From JANLSO01 sp031362405 (lineage in GTDB: Bacteria; Actinomycetota; Thermoleophilia; Miltoncostaeales; Miltoncostaeaceae), in assembly GCA_031362405.1 (NCBI GenBank), contig JANLSO010000001.1, forward strand, positions 1 through 32,057: DNA of 32,057 nucleotides, given 5' to 3'. Below are positions 1-8,276 of the stretch, in pieces. The notes beneath the pieces were generated by a model that was given only the letters and a program-made list of their open reading frames with translations, had not been told where the DNA came from and made no database searches. Made by a program: the position numbers and the translations under genes. Within the stretch, counting starts at the first letter, position 1. The number at the start of each line of letters is the position of its first letter.

Positions 1-394
1 CCCGCGTCCGATCCGGGGGTGGGAGCAGATGCAACAGGTAGCCGATGGCGACCACGTCTGCAGTGGCGTCCGGCAGGGGGACATCGCGGGCGTCCGCGAT
101 GAGAAAACGTGAGGGCGGATCGAACGCGCCGAGTCGTGCCGCTGCTCGCTGCAACATCCGGGGCGCGAGATCCACGACGACGAGAGCGGCGAGTCGGGGC
201 CGTCGGGTGATCAGCGCCGCCGACAGGCCGCCCGTACCGGCGGCGAGATCCACAACACGGGCGCCGGCCAGGGGCTCTGCCAGGCGCGCCGCCGCGCGCA
301 GGGCCGGACCCTCGAGCCAGAGCTGCCGGTCGTAACTACGCGCCCGGCCATCGAAGTACGAGGCGATGGGGTCGCTCGGTGCGTCGGTGCTCAT
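1..394 (-). CDS. Class I SAM-dependent methyltransferase, partial (3' end beyond window)
   Basis: About 131 N-terminal residues are visible; the gene runs off the left edge. The first residues (MSTDAPSDPIASYFD) are followed by the SAM-binding motif I VVDLAAGTGGLS (about residues 47-58). The acidic strand-2 motif VVVDLAPRML follows (about 72-81), then LIADARDVPLP with VVAIGYLLHLLPP (about 98-126). This is the UbiE/Methyltransf_11 pattern, a cytoplasmic methyltransferase acting on a small molecule or lipid; the substrate cannot be told. The ATG overlaps the stop of the upstream ECF sigma gene (ATGA, 391-394), so the two are probably co-translated. The fold is clear, the substrate unknown. Confidence 0.85.
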   Translation of the reverse strand, partial: MSTDAPSDPIASYFDGRARSYDRQLWLEGPALRAAARLAEPLAGARVVDLAAGTGGLSAALITRRPRLAALVVVDLAPRMLQRAAARLGAFDPPSRFLIADARDVPLPDATADVVAIGYLLHLLPPPDRTR

Positions 395-951
395 GCGTGG
401 GGGGTCCGCCCCTGCTCCCACGCCGCAACCTCGTCGACCAGCCACAACCGGCCGCGATGCACCCGGCTCTTGACGGCGGCCAGAGAAAGATCCAGCACCT
501 CCGCGACCTCCTGGTTGGAGAACCCCGCCACGTCACGCAGCACGAGCGGGACCCGCTGCTCCGACGGCAACCCACGCAGCCGATTCGCGAGGAATCGACC
601 GAGCTCCGCTTTCTCCGAGAGTTCAGCGGGCCCAGGCCCGGGATCCTGCGCCGAATCTCCCAGGGTCTCGGCGTTGCGTCGCGGACGCCGAAGCCGCATC
701 AGCGCCTCGTTGACGCCGATTCGGTGCAGCCAGGTCGTGACCATGGCATCTGCGCGGAACATGGCCAACCCCCGCCACGCGGCGACGAAGGTGTCTTGCA
801 GGGCCTCCTCGACGTCGCGGGGGTCGTCGAGGAGGCGGTTGAGCACCGCCCGCAGTCGGCGTTCGTGGCGTCGCACCAGAACCGTGAAGGCCTCCACATC
901 GCCCTCACGCGCCGAGGCGATCACCGACTCATCACTGAGCTCGCTCGACAC
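391..951 (-). CDS. ECF (sigma-70 family) RNA polymerase sigma factor
   Basis: About 186 residues from a GTG at 951. Region 2 (about residues 22-92) contains LVRRHERRLRAVLNRL, DVEEALQDTFVAAWRGL and TWLHRIGVNEALMRLRR. Region 4 (about 120-172) contains LPSEQRVPLVLRDVAGFS and the helix-turn-helix NQEVAEVLDLSLAAVKSR. No region 1.1 or 3 is present, as expected of ECF factors. The frame stays open upstream, but longer versions would overlap the divergent anti-sigma gene. The 951 GTG gives the usual ECF N-terminus (VSSELSDESVIASAREGD) and has GAGGAG about 16 nt upstream, a long spacing, so the start is only likely. The 3' end is coupled to a methyltransferase. The partner anti-sigma is probably the divergent gene at 1039. 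Confidence 0.9.
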   Translation of the reverse strand: MSSELSDESVIASAREGDVEAFTVLVRRHERRLRAVLNRLLDDPRDVEEALQDTFVAAWRGLAMFRADAMVTTWLHRIGVNEALMRLRRPRRNAETLGDSAQDPGPGPAELSEKAELGRFLANRLRGLPSEQRVPLVLRDVAGFSNQEVAEVLDLSLAAVKSRVHRGRLWLVDEVAAWEQGRTPHA

Positions 952-1038
952 GGCGCCGATGGTACGTCTCCTCACCGAGAGTGGACAGGTCGCGAACGTT
1001 GTTGAATCCGTCCGCGTCCGCGACGCATCTAAGGTGAC

Positions 1039-1308
1039 ATGGACATCTTTCGGCATCCTTTCGTCGCGACGTGCTCGGAGTCGTACCGCCAGCTCTCCGG
1101 GCGTGCCGATCAGGATCTGCGACCGATCACCCGCAGCCGCATCGATCGCCACCTGGCCCGGTGCCCGGCATGCCGACAGATATTCGAGCGCGTGACCCGA
1201 ACGATGGAGGCGCTGCGCGGAATGAGCGCCACCGAGCACCCCTCGATCGCGAACACGGTCGCCGATCGCATTCGCCACGACCACCCCTCATATGGAGACG
1301 CCCCATGA
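1039..1308 (+). CDS. Soluble zinc-finger (ZAS/zf-HC2) anti-sigma factor, RsrA-like spacing
   Basis: 89 residues; ATG preceded by AAGGTG. It carries the ZAS signature H38-x3-C42-x2-C45 (DRHLARCPACRQIF) plus an upstream C12. The C12/H38/C42/C45 spacing equals that of Streptomyces RsrA (C11, H37, C41, C44, from memory), where zinc loss and a disulfide release SigR under thiol stress. No membrane segment is present, so it should be cytoplasmic. It lies divergent from the ECF sigma gene rather than behind it, and is the first gene of the redox/ABC operon; its stop overlaps the next start by ATGA. Pairing with the adjacent sigma and redox sensing are inferences. The zinc-finger assignment itself is strong. 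Confidence 0.82.
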   Translation: MDIFRHPFVATCSESYRQLSGRADQDLRPITRSRIDRHLARCPACRQIFERVTRTMEALRGMSATEHPSIANTVADRIRHDHPSYGDAP

Positions 1309-1913
1309 CCGACCGACCCGAAGGCGCGGCACCGAGATCTCGCAAACGGATGCTCGTGCTGGCAGCAGGCGCCCTCATTCTCGCCGGCGTCGTGACCGCC
1401 GGCGTGATCGCGGCCAGCGCAAACGGACCGGTGCAGGCGAACCTGCCAACCGTCTCGACCAACGCCATCGACTCTGCTGCCGCACCCGTGGCCCCCGCCG
1501 GGGAGGGCGCCCCGATAACGATCTCGGGGACCGACCCGATCACGGGCCGCGCCGTGAGCCTCGCCGCGTTCACCGGAAAGCCGGTCGTGCTGCAGATCTG
1601 GGCGTCTTGGTGCCCCGGCTGCAACGAGGAAGCGCCGGCCCTTGCAAAGGTCATCGCCGCCCGCACGGACGTCCACTTCGTCGGGCTCAACTACCGCGAC
1701 AATTCAAACGACGCGAAGGGCTTCTTCACCAAGTACGGCCTGAGCTTCCCGAATATCGCCGACGAGTCGGGCGCCACCGCGATCAGGCTTGGCCTCCAGG
1801 GCACCCCGACGACGGTTTTCCTTGACGTCCAGCACCGTGAGGTCGGGCGTATCGTCGGCGCCACCGACCAGGCCGGGTTGGAGCAGGCGATCACCCAGCT
1901 CACGGGGACGTGA
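1305..1913 (+). CDS. TlpA/ResA-like membrane-anchored thioredoxin
   Basis: 202 residues. An N-terminal membrane anchor (about residues 16-36) is followed by a Pro/Ala-rich linker and a thioredoxin fold (about 68-200). The active site is WCPGC (C103, C106) in VVLQIWASWCPGC, and the cis-proline is in QGTPTTVF (P168). The domain therefore sits outside the membrane and should reduce disulfides, as TlpA/ResA/CcmG proteins do. ccdA follows directly, overlapping by GTGA, and would supply the electrons. No cytochrome c or Ccm genes are visible, so a cytochrome maturation role is not supported here. The start ATG at 1305 has GGAGA upstream and overlaps the anti-sigma stop. Confidence 0.92.
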   Translation: MTDRPEGAAPRSRKRMLVLAAGALILAGVVTAGVIAASANGPVQANLPTVSTNAIDSAAAPVAPAGEGAPITISGTDPITGRAVSLAAFTGKPVVLQIWASWCPGCNEEAPALAKVIAARTDVHFVGLNYRDNSNDAKGFFTKYGLSFPNIADESGATAIRLGLQGTPTTVFLDVQHREVGRIVGATDQAGLEQAITQLTGT

Positions 1914-2620
1914 CCGGGTTCGGCCCGGCGGCGTTCCTCGCCGCGTTTGCGGCAGGGTTCGTCACGTTTTTGTCGCCCTGCATCTTCCCGCTCGTCCCCG
2001 GTTATCTCTCGTTCGTGTGTGGCCTCACCTTCGACGAGATGGGTTCCCAAACCCGAAAGGTCGTCGTGTCGACGGCCGCCTTCGTCGTCGGGTTCGCCGC
2101 CATGTTCATCGCATTCGGCGCCGGGGCGGCGCTTTTCGGAGATGTCCTTCTCACGAACCGCCGCGGCCTCGAGATCGTGGCGGGCGCCTTCATCGTCCTC
2201 GCCGGTCTCATCTTCATCGGGGTTCGACTGCCGATGGCTGTCTACCGCGACCGACGGTTTCATCTCCGAGAACGCCTCGGCATCTTCACGCCGGTCGCCG
2301 CGGGTGTCGCGTTCGCCGTCGGATGGACGCCGTGTGTCGGGCCGACCCTTGCGGCGATTCTGGCACTGTCGGCCGGCAACGCGAGCCCTGGTCAAGGCGC
2401 CGTGCTGCTGGGCGTCTTCTCGCTGGGCCTCGGTATCCCGTTCCTGATGTTCGGGCTGCTGTTCACCCGGGCGCTGGGGCTGGCCGCGACGCTGCGTCGC
2501 CACTGGCGCCAGGTCAGCATCGCGTCGGGAGCCGTGATGATTCTGTTCGGCGTCCTCTTGGCAAGCGGTGAACTCGCCCGGATCGCCGGGCCACTTGCCC
2601 AGTACGGGGTCGCGATTTGA
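1910..2620 (+). CDS. ccdA: CcdA-type transmembrane thiol-disulfide electron transporter
   Basis: 236 residues, six predicted membrane helices. The family motifs are present: FLSPCIFPLVPGYLSF in helix 1 (C24) and GWTPCVGPTLAAIL in helix 4 (C142). These are the two cysteines that carry electrons from cytoplasmic thioredoxin across the membrane. The length matches CcdA, which lacks the extra domains of DsbD. The GTG start overlaps the stop of the TlpA-like gene by 4 nt, so TlpA is the obvious acceptor. It lies in the operon that begins with the ZAS anti-sigma and ends with an ABC transporter. Confidence 0.93.
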   Translation: MTGFGPAAFLAAFAAGFVTFLSPCIFPLVPGYLSFVCGLTFDEMGSQTRKVVVSTAAFVVGFAAMFIAFGAGAALFGDVLLTNRRGLEIVAGAFIVLAGLIFIGVRLPMAVYRDRRFHLRERLGIFTPVAAGVAFAVGWTPCVGPTLAAILALSAGNASPGQGAVLLGVFSLGLGIPFLMFGLLFTRALGLAATLRRHWRQVSIASGAVMILFGVLLASGELARIAGPLAQYGVAI

Positions 2621-2639
2621 GACGCGTGGCGCGCCGCCG

Positions 2640-3242
2640 GTGATCGACGCCTACCTGCGCGGCCCCAAGGAACTCGTTCTGGGGCCGGTTGCGCGCCGCA
2701 CACCGCGGGACGTGCATCCGGTTGCCGTCACACTTCTGGCGGTGCTCCCCGGGATCGGCGCGGCTCTCGCGGCGGCGGGCGGCCACAACGTGCTGGCGGT
2801 CAGCCTGTGGTTGGTGAACCGTGCACTCGACGGATTCGATGGCACGCTCGCCCGTCAGCACGGTCGCCAATCGGACCTCGGCGCGTACCTGGACATACTC
2901 ATGGATTTCCTTGTGTACGCGGCAGTTCCGATCGGACTGGCCGCGCATGCCGACCGCCAGACGACGTGGATCGCGGCGGCAGCGCTTCTGGCCACCTTCT
3001 CTGTGAACACGATCTCCTGGGCATATCTGTCGGCGCTGCTCGCGCGCCGCCGCCGCAATGAAGGCACCGGGTATACCGCCGTGGCGATGCCCGGCGGCCT
3101 CATCGAGGGTGCCGAGACCGTCGTTCTCTACGCCATCATGCTGTTCGTGCCCGCGTGGGCGCCGTCGATTTTCTGGGCGATGGCGGCGGCGGTCGCGATC
3201 ACCGTCGGTCAACGAGTCGTCTGGGCGGTCCGTAATCTGTGA
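2640..3242 (+). CDS. CDP-alcohol phosphatidyltransferase family membrane protein
   Basis: About 200 residues from the GTG at 2640; an ATG at 2568 would overlap ccdA by 53 nt and add an unlikely N-terminus. The complete catalytic signature D-G-x2-A-R-x8-G-x3-D-x3-D is present as D67 G68, A71 R72, G81, D85, D89 (from DGFDGTLAR to GAYLDILMD). Such enzymes swap the CMP of a CDP-alcohol (for example CDP-diacylglycerol) for another alcohol, making phospholipid headgroups inside the membrane. The acceptor alcohol cannot be told. E. coli ynjF, next to ynjBCD, belongs to the same family, which supports a link with the YnjB-type transporter downstream. The stop overlaps the next GTG. Confidence 0.9.
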   Translation: MIDAYLRGPKELVLGPVARRTPRDVHPVAVTLLAVLPGIGAALAAAGGHNVLAVSLWLVNRALDGFDGTLARQHGRQSDLGAYLDILMDFLVYAAVPIGLAAHADRQTTWIAAAALLATFSVNTISWAYLSALLARRRRNEGTGYTAVAMPGGLIEGAETVVLYAIMLFVPAWAPSIFWAMAAAVAITVGQRVVWAVRNL

Positions 3243-3931
3243 CCATCGCGACGCTACGACGACACCGGCACCGCATCGGGGTGGCATCCCTGTGGGTGGC
3301 GATCATCGCGGGCTATCAGGTGTGGGCGTGGCGATCGGGGCTCGGCCCCGCCGAGTCGGTGCGCCGGCTCGTCGACGCCCTTCAGGGCAGCGTCTGGGGC
3401 GTCGCAATCTACGCCGGCGTGTACATCCTGCGCCCACTCGTGTTGTTCTCTGCCACCGTCCTGACCGTTGCGGGCGGGTTCCTGTTCGGCCCATGGCTCG
3501 GCCTCGCCGTCGTGATCGTCGCCAGCAACGCGTCGGCGATGGTGGCGTATGTCATCGGGCGATGGTTCGGCACTGGGGCGCCGACGGTGGGTCCTGAGAC
3601 GGGGCGCCTCGGGCGCTACGCGCAGCGGATGCGTGATCGCAGCTTCGAGACCGTTCTGGTTCTGCGGCTGCTGCTCCTGCCGTACGACGTCGTCAGCTAC
3701 CTGGCGGGCTTCCTGCGGATCGGCGCTCTTGCGTTTCTCGCAGGGACGGCCGTCGGGAGCCTCCCGGGGACGATCGCCTTCGTCCTGTTCGGTGCCTCGA
3801 TCGAGAGCTTCGACGGTGGGGTGCCGTCCCTCGACCTGCGGATTCTCGGTGCGTCGGGGGCGCTCTTGGCGATCAGCCTCGTCCTCGTGCGGGTCGTGCG
3901 TCGCCGCGAGGGGATCGTCGATCCCGCCTGA
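3239..3931 (+). CDS. VTT/TVP38-TMEM64 (DedA-like) membrane protein
   Basis: 230 residues, GTG start overlapping the previous stop (GTGA). The SNARE-associated/VTT domain is visible: LTVAGGFLFGPWLGLAVV, the small-residue stretch SNASAMVAYVIGRWFG, then VLVLRLLLLPYDVVSYLAG and GTAVGSLPGTIAFVLFG. A hydrophobic helix and an Arg-rich tail (VRVVRRREG) close the protein. The family includes E. coli YdjX/YdjZ and is linked to lipid movement or envelope homeostasis, without a settled reaction. VTT domains are often fused to, or lie beside, a pyridine-nucleotide disulfide oxidoreductase; here that gene follows directly as a separate, overlapping frame. Functional coupling is inferred. Confidence 0.88.
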   Translation: MTIATLRRHRHRIGVASLWVAIIAGYQVWAWRSGLGPAESVRRLVDALQGSVWGVAIYAGVYILRPLVLFSATVLTVAGGFLFGPWLGLAVVIVASNASAMVAYVIGRWFGTGAPTVGPETGRLGRYAQRMRDRSFETVLVLRLLLLPYDVVSYLAGFLRIGALAFLAGTAVGSLPGTIAFVLFGASIESFDGGVPSLDLRILGASGALLAISLVLVRVVRRREGIVDPA

Positions 3932-5348
3932 GGAACGATTCGACGCGATCGTGATCGGCGCCGGTTCGGGCGGTCTCACCGTGGCGGTCGGCCTGGCGGG
4001 TTTCGGTCTCCGCGTCGCGTTGGTCGAGGCGAGCCGCGTGGGTGGCGACTGCACCAACACCGGCTGCATTCCGAGCAAACGGCTCATTCACCTGGCGCGT
4101 CAGGCCGGTTCCGACGACGGCGCTCGGATCTTGGCCGCCGTGCGCGCGACCCGCGATGGCCTGGCCGCACGCGAGCGACGAGACTTCCTCGAACACGCGA
4201 ACATCACCTTGATCGACGGGCGCGCGCGCTTTGTCGGCCCGCGGAGGGCCTGCGTCAGCGGTGCGTCCGGTGATCGGATCCTGAGCGCCCGTCACGTGAT
4301 CCTGGCCACGGGTTCCCGACCGCGCACCGTCGACATTCCCGGGCTCCCCGCCGGGCGCCTTCTCACCAACGAAACGCTTTTCGAGCTCGACGCGGCGCCG
4401 AAGCACATGGCCATCGTTGGAGCCGGAGCGATCGGGTTGGAGATGGCGAGCGCCTTCACGCGCTTGGGTACCCGCGTCACCCTGATCGATCTCGCCGACC
4501 GCGTGTTGCCCGTTGCCATTCCGGAAGCGTCGGCGGCGATCGTGGCGAGCCTCGCCGAGCAGGATGTTCGCGTTCTGCTGGGAACCCGCGCCACCGGCTA
4601 CGACGAGGCCCGCAGGGTGCTGACGGTCGAGACGCCCACCGGCGCCGAGAGCCTTCCCGACCTCGACCACGTTCTGGTCGCGGTCGGCCGGATTCCGAAC
4701 ACCCGCGGCCTCGATCTCGAAGCGACCAACCTCACCGCGGAGGACTCCGGGATTCCCGTCGACGCGTGGGGGCGCACCGCGGTGGCAGGTGTGTGGGCAG
4801 TCGGCGATGTCACCCCGGGATCGCACCAAACTCACGCCGCGAACGCACTCGGGAGGCGCATCGTGCAGCGCATCGCTCTGCCGCGCCTGCCCTGGTTCGG
4901 AAGGCCGCCCCTCGTTCCGTCGGCGGTCTTCAGTGAGCCAGAGGTCGCGTGGATCGGGCTTTCGCCGACGGCGTTATCACAACGCTGTAACGATCGAGTG
5001 GTGGTCCGGATCACGGTGGACCTCGCCGACACCGACCGAGGCCTCATCGACGGCGTGGCTCACGGCTTCGTGGCGATCGATGCGGTACGCCTGACGGGCA
5101 GAATCCTTTCGGCGACCGTCGTCGGGCCGAATGCCGCAGAGTTGATCGCGGTGCTCGGGCTGGCGATGGCCCGCCGAACGTCCCTGCTGCGCCTGTCGCG
5201 CCTGGTCTACGCCTACCCCACCTTTGCCGGAGCCATCGGGAAGGTGGCCGACGACTTTGCCCGCCAGACCCTCGGTGGGCTGAAACACGAGGCGTCCGTC
5301 TACGCCAAATACCGCCTCGCCGGCGGAGATCGGAAACGACGCGGATGA
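3849..5348 (+). CDS. FAD-dependent pyridine nucleotide-disulfide oxidoreductase (MerA/LPD-like)
   Basis: Up to 499 residues from GTG 3849. FAD motif: DAIVIGAGSGG (about residues 32-42). Redox-active pair: GGDCTNTGCIPSK (C68, C73). Further motifs are ILATGSRPR, a second nucleotide site IVGAGAIGLEMASAF with acidic VTLID (suggesting NADH), and VWAVGDVTPG. The dimerisation domain ends with YAYPTFAGAIGK. Tyr sits where dihydrolipoamide dehydrogenase has its catalytic His, and there is no C-terminal Cys pair as in mercuric reductase, so neither name should be used. The start is uncertain: conserved sequence begins near 3930, but no ATG/GTG/TTG lies between 3849 and the FAD motif. An ATC at 3921 has GAGGGG 7 nt upstream. 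The gene overlaps the VTT gene by up to 83 nt. Confidence 0.88.
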   Translation: MRRGRSWRSASSSCGSCVAARGSSIPPEERFDAIVIGAGSGGLTVAVGLAGFGLRVALVEASRVGGDCTNTGCIPSKRLIHLARQAGSDDGARILAAVRATRDGLAARERRDFLEHANITLIDGRARFVGPRRACVSGASGDRILSARHVILATGSRPRTVDIPGLPAGRLLTNETLFELDAAPKHMAIVGAGAIGLEMASAFTRLGTRVTLIDLADRVLPVAIPEASAAIVASLAEQDVRVLLGTRATGYDEARRVLTVETPTGAESLPDLDHVLVAVGRIPNTRGLDLEATNLTAEDSGIPVDAWGRTAVAGVWAVGDVTPGSHQTHAANALGRRIVQRIALPRLPWFGRPPLVPSAVFSEPEVAWIGLSPTALSQRCNDRVVVRITVDLADTDRGLIDGVAHGFVAIDAVRLTGRILSATVVGPNAAELIAVLGLAMARRTSLLRLSRLVYAYPTFAGAIGKVADDFARQTLGGLKHEASVYAKYRLAGGDRKRRG

Positions 5349-6616
5349 CGATGGGAATTCGGCCGCTGATGCTCGCCCTCGCGGCGCTCGCAGCGATGGT
5401 GGTCACCGGCTGCGGGGGTTCGGGCAGCAGCGCCGGTGGCCCCACGGCGTTCGACCAGGCCGACTGGCCATCGGTGCTGAAGGCCGCCCGTGGCCAGACC
5501 GTCACCTGGTTCGCGTACGGCGGCTCCGACGCCATCAACCGGTTCATCGACACCACCTACGGCCCGCCGCTGCGCGATCGCTACGGCATCACCCTCGAAC
5601 GGGTGCCCATCGCCGACACGGTGGATGCGGTCAACCAGGTGCTCAGCGAAAAGCAGGCGGGAACCAACCCTGGAGCGGTGGACCTGATCTGGATCAACGG
5701 CGAGAATTTCACGACGCTGCGGCAGGCGGACATGCTGCGGAAAGATTGGGCGCGCACGCTGCCGAACGCCCGGCTGGTCGACTGGGCCGACCCCGCTCTG
5801 AACCGCGACTTCGGCGTGCCGGTGAACGACCAAGAAAGCCCGTGGTCGTCGGCACAGCTCCAGCTCATCCACGACCCCTCGCGGACCCCGGCCGCCGAGC
5901 TGCCGCGCAGCTACGCACAGTTCGCGACCTGGGCGTGCGCGAATCTGGGCCGCGCCACCTATGTCGCCCCCGGCCCGGGTGGCTTCATCGGCACGCGCTT
6001 CGTCAAGGGCGCGTTGTATGAGCTGAGCGGCGGCCCGCCCCGATGGACGACCTTCAACGAAGCCCGCTGGGATCGCGAATCGCCCCGGCTCTGGGCATAT
6101 CTGCGTGATCTCGCGCCCTGCCTGTGGCGCAAAGGTGAGACGTACCCCAAAGACGAGAACCAGTTGCACTCCCTGTTCGCCAACCAGGAGGTCGACCTCT
6201 CGCTCACCCAGGCGGTAGCCGGGCCGGCCACCCTCGTCGAGGCAGGAACGATCCCGAAGGGTTCGCGCACGTTCGTCTTCGACGCGAACATGATCGGCGA
6301 CTACAACTACGTGGCGATTCCCCGCAACGCCCCCCACCCCGCCGCCGCCCTTGCGCTGGCCGACCTGATCCTCGACCCGGCACTTCAGGCCTCCCAGGCG
6401 CGTCCGGCAAGCGGCTTCGGCCTGGGCTTCGGTATCGATCCGACCCGCGTGGGTGACCCAAAGGCCCGCGCGGGGCTGGCCGACTCGGCCGCCTCTCGGG
6501 GGCCTGATGCGACGCCGATCCCCGATCTGCGGCGTGCCCTGGCACCCGATGCCGACCCGCGCTACCAGGACCTCATCGAGCAGGGATGGCGACGCAACGT
6601 GCTGCGCGGGGGCTGA
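5345..6616 (+). CDS. ynjB: YnjB-type ABC transporter substrate-binding lipoprotein
   Basis: 423 residues with a lipoprotein signal peptide: MTMGIRPLML, hydrophobic core, lipobox VVTGC (C23). The mature part shows motifs I associate with the YnjB family (COG4134): WFAYGGSDAINRFID, AVDLIWINGENFTTL, DFGVPVNDQESPWSSAQLQ and MIGDYNYVAIPRNAPHPAAA. It should bind a solute outside the membrane and hand it to the two permeases downstream; the substrate of YnjB is not known. ATG overlaps the stop of the oxidoreductase gene (ATGA). The last 31 nt overlap the first permease frame. Confidence 0.88.
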   Translation: MTMGIRPLMLALAALAAMVVTGCGGSGSSAGGPTAFDQADWPSVLKAARGQTVTWFAYGGSDAINRFIDTTYGPPLRDRYGITLERVPIADTVDAVNQVLSEKQAGTNPGAVDLIWINGENFTTLRQADMLRKDWARTLPNARLVDWADPALNRDFGVPVNDQESPWSSAQLQLIHDPSRTPAAELPRSYAQFATWACANLGRATYVAPGPGGFIGTRFVKGALYELSGGPPRWTTFNEARWDRESPRLWAYLRDLAPCLWRKGETYPKDENQLHSLFANQEVDLSLTQAVAGPATLVEAGTIPKGSRTFVFDANMIGDYNYVAIPRNAPHPAAALALADLILDPALQASQARPASGFGLGFGIDPTRVGDPKARAGLADSAASRGPDATPIPDLRRALAPDADPRYQDLIEQGWRRNVLRGG

Positions 6617-7473
6617 GCCGGCCCCCGCTTTCCGGGCCCTGGGCTCTTGCGCCCGCCGCGATCATTCTCGGGGTTCTCGTCGCAACCGGGCTCGGCTACG
6701 CGGTTGCACAGAGCCTCGGCGCGCTTCCCCTCGCCGGCAAGCCGGACGTCGGCCTTGGCGCGTACCGCACTCTGCTTGCCGACGACGGCGGTGATCTGTG
6801 GGCCTCCGCGGCCTTCACGTTGTGGGTGACGGCCGCCTCCACGCTGGTCGCCGCCGCGATGGCGCTGGCGGCGATCGCCTGGCTCGACCGGCCGCGTACC
6901 CGCGGGCGAGGCGGTGCCACGGGCCTGCTTCACCTGAACCTGGCCATCCCCCACGTCGTCTGGGCTTTCGCGCTTCTGCTCGTGCTGACGCAAAGCGGCG
7001 TGGCCGCGCGCGCCGCCGCGGCCGTCGGCCTGCTCGATTCGCCCTCCGACTTCCCGGTGTTGGTGCGCGACGGCTACGGGATCGGCATCGTCCTCCACTA
7101 CGCCACCAAGGAGGCCCCGTTCCTGGCGCTCGTCGGTATGGCCATCTCACGAGCCCAGCCGCGTGAGCTCGGCGTGATCGCCCAAACCCTCGGCGCGACG
7201 GGTCTGCGAAGGCTGCGCCTGGTGACGCTGCCGGTGGTGGGCCCCGGCCTTGCGGTGGCGTCGGCATTGGTCTTCGCGTTCGTGTTCGGCGCGTACGAGG
7301 CGCCGGTCGTCCTTGGTGCGAGCTCACCGCGGTTGCTGTCGGTGCTCAGCCTTGACCTCTTCAACGCCTCCGACCTGACGCGACGCCCCGAGGCAATGGC
7401 CCTCGGCGTGGTGATGGCCGTGTTCGTCGTCGCGTTGGTGGGCGCCGCGGCGTTCAGTCGGAGGCAACGGTGA
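6586..7473 (+). CDS. ABC transporter permease 1 of the YnjB-type importer
   Basis: 295 residues with about six membrane helices, the first near residues 20-42. The cytoplasmic EAA-type loop that docks to the ATPase is RELGVIAQTLGATGLRRLRL followed by VTLPVVGP. It starts at ATG 6586 inside the end of the binding-protein gene; no better in-frame start lies nearer the stop. Its own stop overlaps the next GTG. In E. coli, YnjC is one long protein holding both permease halves; here the halves are two genes. It forms the channel with the next gene. Confidence 0.88.
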   Translation: MATQRAARGLSRPPLSGPWALAPAAIILGVLVATGLGYAVAQSLGALPLAGKPDVGLGAYRTLLADDGGDLWASAAFTLWVTAASTLVAAAMALAAIAWLDRPRTRGRGGATGLLHLNLAIPHVVWAFALLLVLTQSGVAARAAAAVGLLDSPSDFPVLVRDGYGIGIVLHYATKEAPFLALVGMAISRAQPRELGVIAQTLGATGLRRLRLVTLPVVGPGLAVASALVFAFVFGAYEAPVVLGASSPRLLSVLSLDLFNASDLTRRPEAMALGVVMAVFVVALVGAAAFSRRQR

Positions 7474-8276
7474 CGGCCCCCGGTCGTCGTGGGGTCTCGG
7501 CGCTCGGGTGGCTTCTGCTGGGCGGCCTCGCGGTGCTGCCGCTCATCGTGATCGGCGTTCAGGCCCTGGCCACTCGGTGGTTCTTTCCCGATCTCGTTCC
7601 GCAGGAGTGGACGTTTGCCTCGGTGCGCGGGTTGGCGTCGGGCGGGGCGACACGGTCGGCGGTGTTCGAAAGCCTCGTCGTGTCGCTGACCGCCGCGCTC
7701 GCGTCGGTGCTCTTGGCGATTCCCGCCGCCCGGTCGCTCGCGTTGGGTCGCCTGCGCCATGCGCGCCTGGTCGGCCTTGGGTTCCTGCTTCCGACCGTGA
7801 TCCCACCCGTTGCGTTGGCGATGGGCCTGAACGTCGTGCTTCTCAAAGCGGATCTGGCCGGCACGCGGGCGGCCGTGATCTTTGCCCACCTGGTGGCCAC
7901 GCTGCCGTACGCCGTTCTCGTGTTGACCGCCGCTTTGACGCGGTACGACGTCGCCTACGAACGCCAGGCCGCAGTGCTCGGCGCCGGAGCGGGCCGTATC
8001 CTTGGCCGCGTGTTCCTCCCGCTGGCTCTCCCGGCCATCATGGTCTGCGCCGCCCTGGCGTTCACGGTTTCGTGGAGCCAGTACCTGCTGACGCTTCTGC
8101 CGGGCGGCGGACGGGTGATCACGCTTCCCGTGCTGCTGCTCGTCGCCTCCGATGGCGGCAACCCGACCGCGGCGGCGGCACTCGCCCTTGCCACAGCGAT
8201 TCCGCCGGCGATTGCGATTTTGCTGGTCGTCCGACGACTCGATGCCCTTGGCGCCCCGGCGAGGCCTCTCCGTTGA
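7470..8276 (+). CDS. ABC transporter permease 2 of the YnjB-type importer
   Basis: 268 residues, GTG start overlapping the preceding stop (GTGA). About six membrane helices, with the first at about residues 11-30 (GWLLLGGLAVLPLIVIGVQA). The EAA-type loop is ERQAAVLGAGAGRILGRVFL followed by PLALPAIMV. It pairs with the previous permease to form the membrane channel. Its stop TGA overlaps the TTG start of the ATPase gene. Confidence 0.88.
   Translation: MTAPGRRGVSALGWLLLGGLAVLPLIVIGVQALATRWFFPDLVPQEWTFASVRGLASGGATRSAVFESLVVSLTAALASVLLAIPAARSLALGRLRHARLVGLGFLLPTVIPPVALAMGLNVVLLKADLAGTRAAVIFAHLVATLPYAVLVLTAALTRYDVAYERQAAVLGAGAGRILGRVFLPLALPAIMVCAALAFTVSWSQYLLTLLPGGGRVITLPVLLLVASDGGNPTAAAALALATAIPPAIAILLVVRRLDALGAPARPLR

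Noticed and set aside
3849..5348. Naming the FAD enzyme mercuric reductase or dihydrolipoamide dehydrogenase
   Set aside because: It lacks the C-terminal cysteine pair of the first and the catalytic His of the second.
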